Assembly (NCBI RefSeq): GCF_003268885.1
Contig: NZ_QLSX01000002.1
Location: 124,001 to 188,000 of the forward strand
DNA: 64,000 nucleotides
Reading direction: 5' to 3'
From: Onishia taeanensis
GTDB taxonomy: Bacteria; Pseudomonadota; Gammaproteobacteria; Pseudomonadales; Halomonadaceae
Numbering within the stretch: position 1 is the first letter of the stretch; each line of letters starts with the position of its first letter. Shown here in pieces: positions 57,172 through 64,000 of this stretch. The notes under the pieces are model-generated. The model saw nothing but the letters and a program-made list of their open reading frames with translations. It made no database searches and had not been told where the DNA came from. A program made the translations under genes and the position numbers.

Positions 57172-57834
57172 TCAGGACTCGACCTTGGGCGGCTCGACCT
57201 CGAGCTTCTGGGCAGCGATCACCGCCTGGGTGCGGGAGTGAACGCCGAGCTTGCGCAGGATGGCGGTCACATGCGCCTTGATGGTCGCCTCGGAGACATT
57301 CAGCTCATAGGCGATCTGCTTGTTGAGCAGCCCTTCGGTGAGCATGTTGAGGACCCGAAACTGCTGCGGCGTCAGCGACGCAATGGCCTCGGCGAAGCGC
57401 GACTCTTCCTCGTTGGCCTCGCCGAGCACGTCAGCAAGCTCGGCGGGCAGCCACACTTCACCGTCGAGAATCTCACCCACCGCCTCGGCGATCAGCGACA
57501 GAGAAGAAGACTTGGGAATGAAGCCGGAGGCGCCGTAGTCGATGGCGCGACGCACCACATAGGGTTCATCGCTGCCGGAAACGACCGCCACCGGCACATC
57601 GGGATTCTGGCCGCGCAGCTGGATCAGCCCAGAGAAGCCATGGGCACCCGGCATGTGCAGGTCCAAAAGGATCAGGTCGGCATCCGGGTGGCGAGTCACC
57701 ACCTCGGTGGTGGCTTCCATGGTGTCGGCTTCCACGATCTCGGCCTGGGGCGCCAGCTGCCTCAGCGCTTGAGTGAGGGCAGCGCGGAACAGCGGATGAT
57801 CATCGGCGACGATGAATTTCTGGGCAAAGGCCAT
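57172..57834 (-). CDS. LuxR-family response regulator, CrbR/ErdR-like
   Basis: A 220-residue response regulator. The receiver domain has D11/D12, phospho-acceptor D58 (LILLDLHMPG) and K108 (GFIPKSSS). The C-terminal LuxR HTH (residues ~150-210) reads FRVLNMLTEGLLNKQIAYELNVSEATIKAHVTAILRKLGV. It fits CrbR/ErdR regulators that activate acs and the acetate symporter. Being convergent with the kinase and upstream of nothing else, it is a single gene with its own promoter. GGAGGAG precedes the ATG. Confidence 0.9.
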   Translation of the reverse strand: MAFAQKFIVADDHPLFRAALTQALRQLAPQAEIVEADTMEATTEVVTRHPDADLILLDLHMPGAHGFSGLIQLRGQNPDVPVAVVSGSDEPYVVRRAIDYGASGFIPKSSSLSLIAEAVGEILDGEVWLPAELADVLGEANEEESRFAEAIASLTPQQFRVLNMLTEGLLNKQIAYELNVSEATIKAHVTAILRKLGVHSRTQAVIAAQKLEVEPPKVES

Positions 57835-57978
57835 TGAGACTCCTCCGGATCCTCTTGTCAGCGACCAACGTACCGGTAGACGCTGGTGAGTTCGCCGTTG
57901 TTTTACGGCATGTTACCCCATGGTAGCGGGTATTCCCAAGCTTACCGGGGAATTGTCGACATTTACTTGCCACAGCAC

Positions 57979-58001
57979 AAAAAACCGGCCCGAAGGCCGG
58001 T
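57979..58001 (-). terminator. Terminator of acs
   Basis: On the minus strand ACCGGCC-TTCG-GGCCGGT, a UUCG-type tetraloop stem, is followed by six T (complement of 57979-57984). It lies 125 nt after the acs stop codon, so the acs message has a long structured 3' untranslated region. Confidence 0.85.
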
Positions 58002-58125
58002 ACAAGACAGGAAAGAACCCCGGGCTGGCGTGTCCCCTGACCCCGCGGATCCCGGCAGGCAGCAACGCCTGCCAAGCTCCGACGACGGGTCGGCGTTCCT
58101 CCCTGATACGTCGGTTCAGAAGACG
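58002..58125 (-). other. Structured 3' region of acs transcript
   Basis: The ~120 bp between acs and its terminator contain further strong hairpins on either strand: GGCAGGC-N6-GCCTGCC (about 58054-58073) and CCGAC-N5-GTCGG (58079-58093). It has no coding potential. The high structure so far from the stop could be mRNA stability elements or a small RNA released from the acs message. Confidence 0.45.
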
Positions 58126-60075
<1,950 letters not shown>

Positions 60076-60232
60076 TGAGGAACCTCGTCCAGAAGAGTGC
60101 CAGAAATGGAGTGTCGCCGGCCGCGGTTTACCTATCGCCGCCGACCCGGAAAACTAGTCCAGCATATACCCGTGCTTGCGGCCGCGCCTTTTAGACATTG
60201 GTAGACACTCAATCTTATTGAATAACAAAGGC

Positions 60233-60808
60233 TTACTGGCTTTTCCCGAATGCCTGCGCGGATTGATAGACCAAGGTCTCGGCACATTGTCGACAGCGAT
60301 ACGCCTGGCCGCGCATGGCCCGGCGGTGCCGACGCAGGCTGAAGAAGTGCGCCTGGCAGCCACAAGCATAGCGATAAGGCGCAGGGCTCGCCCGGGCCAC
60401 ATCGAAACGATGGGTGGTGCTGGGCGAGAGCCCAAACAGCTGGCGCATCACCGTCTTCCACTCATGGCCATGGGGGCGCAGGCGAGGGCCTTCGTCGAGG
60501 TGCCAGACCAGCCAGTGCGCCATCTCGTGGGGCACCACCTCGACGAGGAATGCCTGACGGTTCTCGGCGAAAAGTTGGGCATTGAAGCGCAGACCGCCGC
60601 GGCCGAAATGCGCCTGGCCGGCGCTCTTGCCACGCAGGTCGAGCCACACCTTTGGCCGAGGCAGGCCAGGATGGACCTCTCGACACAGTTGCCAGGCGGC
60701 CTCGACCCGCCGATGAAGACACGCCTGGAGCGCAGCGGCATCCAGCGGCTCTAGCTCCTCGGGGGCCGGGGTTGGCAGAACGGGAGCGGAAGAAGATGGG
60801 GTGGTCAT
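60233..60808 (-). CDS. sprT: SprT-like zinc metalloprotease
   Basis: A 191-residue SprT family protein. The zinc site is H94EMAHWLVWH in VVPHEMAHWL, and a distal Cys4 ribbon reads YACGCQAHFFSLRRHRRA plus YRCRQC near the end. Relatives include human Spartan, a DNA-protein crosslink protease; the bacterial role is unproven. The first ~25 residues are Pro- and Ser-rich. The 157-bp gap to acs contains the palindrome TTATTGAATAA at 60215-60225. Confidence 0.88.
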   Translation of the reverse strand: MTTPSSSAPVLPTPAPEELEPLDAAALQACLHRRVEAAWQLCREVHPGLPRPKVWLDLRGKSAGQAHFGRGGLRFNAQLFAENRQAFLVEVVPHEMAHWLVWHLDEGPRLRPHGHEWKTVMRQLFGLSPSTTHRFDVARASPAPYRYACGCQAHFFSLRRHRRAMRGQAYRCRQCAETLVYQSAQAFGKSQ

Positions 60809-60888
60809 GGGATGCTAGAATGGCGCGCCATGGCAGGCGCGTAAAGTGCCTCTTATTCTCCCTGGCGAGACCGACGACGAGATTTCCG

Positions 60889-61539
60889 ATGTCCGAGACC
60901 CCCGTTCCCACGCCCCTGATCGACGACGAGGCACTCGACCGCCTCGATGACTTCCTCGAATCCGAGCGCGTCGATGCCGACGCCCTGGATGTGATTGGCG
61001 CCCACGGCTTTCTGGTGGCCCTGGCCGTCGCCCCCCGCGAGACGCCCGCCACCACCTGGGTCGGCGAGCTTTTCCACGGCGAACCGGACTTCACGGACAG
61101 CGCCGAGCGCGACGAGATCCTGGGGCTCCTCGAGGCCCTGAAGGCGAATGCCATCTCGACCATGGAGCAAGGTGGTCTGCCAGAGCTGCCCTTCGACCTG
61201 GAGCTTGGCGGCATCGCGCCCGCGGAAACGCCGATCGGCGACTGGTGCGCGGCCTTCATGGAGGCGGTATTCCTCGACGAGACCGCCTGGTTCGAGGGTG
61301 ACGAAGAGAGCGCCGCCACCCTGCTGCTGCCTTTCATGGCGCTATCGGGGCTGTTCGACGACGAGCCGGACATGGCGGAGCTGGCAGGCGACGAGGCGCG
61401 CCTCGAGTCACTGGTGCGCCAGCTGCCCGAGCTGGTGCTGGATCTCTACCTCAACTATCGAGTACCGCCGGAAACCGCCAAGCCGACCCCGCGCAAGAAG
61501 AAGCCGGCCGGCAAGGGCGGCAAGGGGCGCCGCCGCTAG
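60889..61539 (+). CDS. UPF0149 (YecA/YgfB) family protein
   Basis: A 216-residue acidic protein of the YecA/YgfB family. The core shows AHGFLVALAVAPRETPATTWVGELF near residue 40 and GDWCAAFMEAVFLDETAWF near 120. The C-terminal tail is strikingly basic (PTPRKKKPAGKGGKGRRR), unlike the acidic body. YgfB relatives act as repressors or anti-activators in Pseudomonas, but this paralogue is not assigned. The ATG at 60889 is chosen by homology; no strong ribosome site is seen. Confidence 0.83.
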   Translation: MSETPVPTPLIDDEALDRLDDFLESERVDADALDVIGAHGFLVALAVAPRETPATTWVGELFHGEPDFTDSAERDEILGLLEALKANAISTMEQGGLPELPFDLELGGIAPAETPIGDWCAAFMEAVFLDETAWFEGDEESAATLLLPFMALSGLFDDEPDMAELAGDEARLESLVRQLPELVLDLYLNYRVPPETAKPTPRKKKPAGKGGKGRRR

Positions 61540-61556
61540 CGGGCGGACAGCGAGGC

Positions 61557-62678
61557 TCAGCGTAGCCGGGTGAGCAGAGAATCCACGCTGCCCCACAGCC
61601 ATTCGCGCAGCCGCTGCAGCCTCGGGCGCTCTGCCCAGCGCTGGGCATCGACCTCCTGGCTTGCCAGGAAGTTGCGCTCGAACAGCGCCTGTACTTCGCC
61701 GGCAAAACGGACGTCGCGCACCTCCTGATTGGCCTCCAGATTCCACTGCAGGTTCCAGTGGTCGAAGTTGCAGGAGCCGATCGCGCTCCAGTTGTCCGCC
61801 AGCGAGAACTTGGCATGGATGAAACTTGGCTGGAACTCGAAGATACGCACCCCGGCGCGCAGCATACGGCCGTAGAAACGCTGGCCGGCATAGCGCACGC
61901 CGGGGTGATCATGGCCCACTCCCGGTAGCAGCAGGCGCACGTCCACACCGCGGCGCGCCGCCCGCACCAGGCGGTTGCGCAGACTCAGGGTAGGCACGAA
62001 ATAGGGCGTGCAGATCCAGACCCTGTCCTGCGCCGACTTCAGCTGCGCAAGCAGCGAACGGCGAATCGCCTGGTAGCGATAGCCCTGCCCCCAGACCACC
62101 CGCCCCAGCATGCCGCTCGCTCCGCGGTCTTCCTGCGGTGCCACGCGCAGCCCCCGCACCAGGGCAGCTTCTCCCTCGCCGCGACTCAACGACGAATCCC
62201 AAAGCTTCGAGAAGAGCCGCACCCAGTCGGCGACCACCGGCCCTTCAATACGCACTGCCACTTCGTACCAGGCGCCGAGGAAGGCATCGACCGACCCGAA
62301 GCCCCCGGTGAAGGCCACCTCACCGTCGATCACCAACAGCTTGCGATGATCACGAGTCAGATTGTGGGCAAGCGACCGCCAGGCGAGAGGGTTGAAGTAA
62401 CGCATCGCCACGCCGCGCTCGGCGAGTCGCTGGCGATCGGCGGTCTCGAGCCCCATGGCACCGTAGTCGTCGAGCAGCAGCAGCACCGTCACGCCTCGCT
62501 CCGCGGCCGCTCCCAGGGTCTCGATCAGGGATTCGGAGAGCCGCCCTGACTCCATCAGGTAGAGCTCGAGGATCACCGACTCCCGGGCAGACTCGATGGC
62601 CTTGAACATCTCGGGAAGAAACTGCTGGGCCTCTGCCAGCAGCGTGAAGCGATTGCCGTCGCGCCAGTTGCCTTGCAT
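61557..62678 (-). CDS. clsB: Cardiolipin synthase B
   Basis: A 373-residue phospholipase D superfamily enzyme. Two HKD motifs are present: H111RKLLVID118 with following GGFGSVDAF, and H288AKFSLAD295 with IGSCNFDHWNLQWNLE. It lacks the N-terminal membrane helices of ClsA, so it fits the soluble, membrane-associated ClsB type. It makes cardiolipin from phosphatidylglycerol or phosphatidylethanolamine at the inner membrane. AAGGA precedes the ATG by 8 nt. It is convergent with the UPF0149 gene and divergent from plsB. Confidence 0.9.
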   Translation of the reverse strand: MQGNWRDGNRFTLLAEAQQFLPEMFKAIESARESVILELYLMESGRLSESLIETLGAAAERGVTVLLLLDDYGAMGLETADRQRLAERGVAMRYFNPLAWRSLAHNLTRDHRKLLVIDGEVAFTGGFGSVDAFLGAWYEVAVRIEGPVVADWVRLFSKLWDSSLSRGEGEAALVRGLRVAPQEDRGASGMLGRVVWGQGYRYQAIRRSLLAQLKSAQDRVWICTPYFVPTLSLRNRLVRAARRGVDVRLLLPGVGHDHPGVRYAGQRFYGRMLRAGVRIFEFQPSFIHAKFSLADNWSAIGSCNFDHWNLQWNLEANQEVRDVRFAGEVQALFERNFLASQEVDAQRWAERPRLQRLREWLWGSVDSLLTRLR

Positions 62679-62931
62679 GCTTGCATCCTTTTCGCGTGTG
62701 TCGTGTCACACCCTGTGCTTGCTTACCGGTGAGGCAGCGAGTGTCGCCCTCGACCTACACAGTGCCTGTCCCCGCTTATTTACCCACCCCTTGCCACCGC
62801 TTTGCGCCCCTTCCGCGACTCCTTCTAGCGACGGCAAGCGGGTCGGCACCTGCATCTTGGAGCGATGCGGGCGCTCAGATCGGCGCCACCGGCGCTATAC
62901 TAGGCCCTCTCATATTGCATAAGGTAAGGGA

Positions 62932-64000
62932 ATGCCCTGGACTTCAGCCCTTGCCGGCCTCCTGTGCCGCCCCGTTCGGGCCCTTATTCGCGCCTGGGTC
63001 GAGGTGCGCCTGACCGAACCTGATCCGGCATCGCTTGGGCTGTCCCCGACGGCAGCGACGGTCTATGTACTGCCGCATCCGGCACTCTCGGATCGCTTGC
63101 TGCTCGAAACCCTGTGCGCGCGAAGGGGACTGCCCGCACCGACCCTGCCCCTGAGTGAACATCACCCGACGCTGCCACGCTGCGTGGCCCTGCCGGGACG
63201 GCGCCGAAAAGCTCAGGCGCCCTTCCTTAGCTACCTCGAGTGGCTACATGACCACCCCGAGCAGGATCTCGAACTGCTGCCGGTCAGTGTCTTCTGGGGA
63301 CGCGCGCCGGGCAAGCGCTTCGGGCTCTGGTCGCTGCTCACCGCCGATGACTGGGCGCTGACCGGCCGTCTCAGGCGTGCCCTGGCGGTGCTGGTACACG
63401 GGCGCAGCGTCGAGGTGCACTTCGGGGCACCGCTGTCGCTGCGCGGGCTGCTCGAAAGGCGACCCGATGCTCTTACCAACCGCAAGGTAGCGAGGCTATT
63501 GAGAGTGCACTTCCGGCGCCAGCGCACCCGGGTGCTGGGTCCCGACCTGTCCCACCGGCGCACCCTGATTGACGGCGTGGTGGCAAGCCCGACGGTGCGC
63601 CAGGCCATCGCCGAGACCGCCAAGTCCGAACGCCTGAAGACGCCCCGCGTGAAGGCGCGAGCCCGACGCTACGGTCGCGAGATCGCCTCCAACATGACCT
63701 ATCCGGTGCTGAGGCTGCTCGACGGACTGCTCGAACGGCTATGGACACGGCTCTACGACGGCGTCGACGTTCAGGGTATCGAATCGGTCAAGGCCCTGGC
63801 CGGCGACCATACACTGGTCTATGTGCCCTGCCACCGCAGCCATATCGACTATCTGCTGCTGTCCTACGTGCTCTTTCATGAGGGGCTGATGCCGCCGCAT
63901 ATCGCCGCCGGTCGCAACCTCAACATGCCTCTCGTTGGGCCGCTGCTGCGGCGCGGTGGCGCCTTTTTCCTGCGCCGCAGCTTCAAGGGCAACCGCCTCT
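62932..64000 (+). CDS. plsB: Glycerol-3-phosphate acyltransferase PlsB (5' part)
   Basis: The coding region starts at ATG 62932 after TAAGGTAAGGGA and runs in frame to the end of the window, truncated there at ~356 codons. The 5' part matches PlsB, the inner-membrane enzyme that acylates glycerol-3-phosphate in the first step of phospholipid synthesis. Motif I is CHRSHIDYLLLSYVLFHEG, with H301 and D306. Motif II is AGRNLNMPLVGPLLRRGGAFFLRRSFKGN. A TATACT at 62896-62901 is a possible -10; I see no matching -35. The rest of the gap 62679-62931 holds nothing I recognise. Confidence 0.94.
   Translation, partial: MPWTSALAGLLCRPVRALIRAWVEVRLTEPDPASLGLSPTAATVYVLPHPALSDRLLLETLCARRGLPAPTLPLSEHHPTLPRCVALPGRRRKAQAPFLSYLEWLHDHPEQDLELLPVSVFWGRAPGKRFGLWSLLTADDWALTGRLRRALAVLVHGRSVEVHFGAPLSLRGLLERRPDALTNRKVARLLRVHFRRQRTRVLGPDLSHRRTLIDGVVASPTVRQAIAETAKSERLKTPRVKARARRYGREIASNMTYPVLRLLDGLLERLWTRLYDGVDVQGIESVKALAGDHTLVYVPCHRSHIDYLLLSYVLFHEGLMPPHIAAGRNLNMPLVGPLLRRGGAFFLRRSFKGNRL

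Noticed and set aside
58015-58110. Possible 4.5S SRP RNA: on the plus strand an ACCCCGC...CCCGGCAGGCAGCAACG run resembles the SRP apical loop
   Set aside because: The conserved CAGG on the 5' side is missing, the tetraloop is altered, the outer arms do not pair, and a competing perfect 7-bp hairpin is more stable. A covariance search with the bacterial SRP model would settle it.

Overview
The window looks like chromosome of a Halomonas-type gammaproteobacterium (Halomonadaceae). The evidence is the high GC content, a complete Mrp-type Na+/H+ antiporter operon, a single Anr/Fnr regulator beside a cbb3 oxidase cluster in the Pseudomonas/Halomonas order, a HiPIP, a LamB/ScrY-like porin and an acetate-uptake block of the CrbS/CrbR kind. 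The content is almost all core chromosome. I see no prophage, insertion sequence, integron or CRISPR array.

Layout, left to right. 24-5856: mrpAB-C-D-E-F-G antiporter operon, converging on hemH across a shared terminator. 7218-9322: FeS-type bacterial photolyase plus a DCC-family thioredoxin-like protein, behind a probable light-regulator operator. 9638-10493: two small conserved proteins. 10635-19549 (minus strand): dnaB, a carbohydrate porin with two LacI-like operators, then rnr-rlmB-rpsF-rpsR-(DUF2232)-rplI. 19788-20371: four near-identical tRNA-Leu(CAG) genes. 20705-31136: NUC1-type nuclease, HiPIP, the prkA-yeaH-spoVR stress operon, threonine aldolase and a 2,4-dienoyl-CoA reductase. 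31444-31960: a minus-strand tRNA array Val-Asp-Asp-Val-Asp. 32246-33025: an alpha/beta hydrolase. 33211-44476: ccoNOQP, ccoGHIS, a TauE/SafE-like protein, hemN and anr, i.e. the microaerobic respiration block with its regulator. 44628-47614: ttcA, a family 9 glycosyltransferase, a DnaQ-like exonuclease. 47629-60075: the acetate block, with a CBS/DUF294 protein, DUF4212 protein plus sodium:solute symporter, an unknown protein, a symporter-fused hybrid histidine kinase, a LuxR-type response regulator and acs. 60233-64000: SprT, UPF0149 protein, cardiolipin synthase B and the 5' part of plsB, which runs off the window.

Two functional blocks explain much of the window. Anr (4Fe-4S, four Cys ligands present) probably drives ccoN and hemN through boxes at 33123-33136 and 42091-42104. 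The CrbS/CrbR-like pair probably controls the symporter and acs.

The most unusual property is a class of short degenerate tandem repeats. Their period is mostly 12-16 bp, with 2-6 units, and the sequence differs at each locus. They occur in at least nine intergenic gaps, and similar repetition expands low-complexity segments inside three genes (photolyase, fadH-like reductase, ccoS). I do not know a described family that accounts for them.
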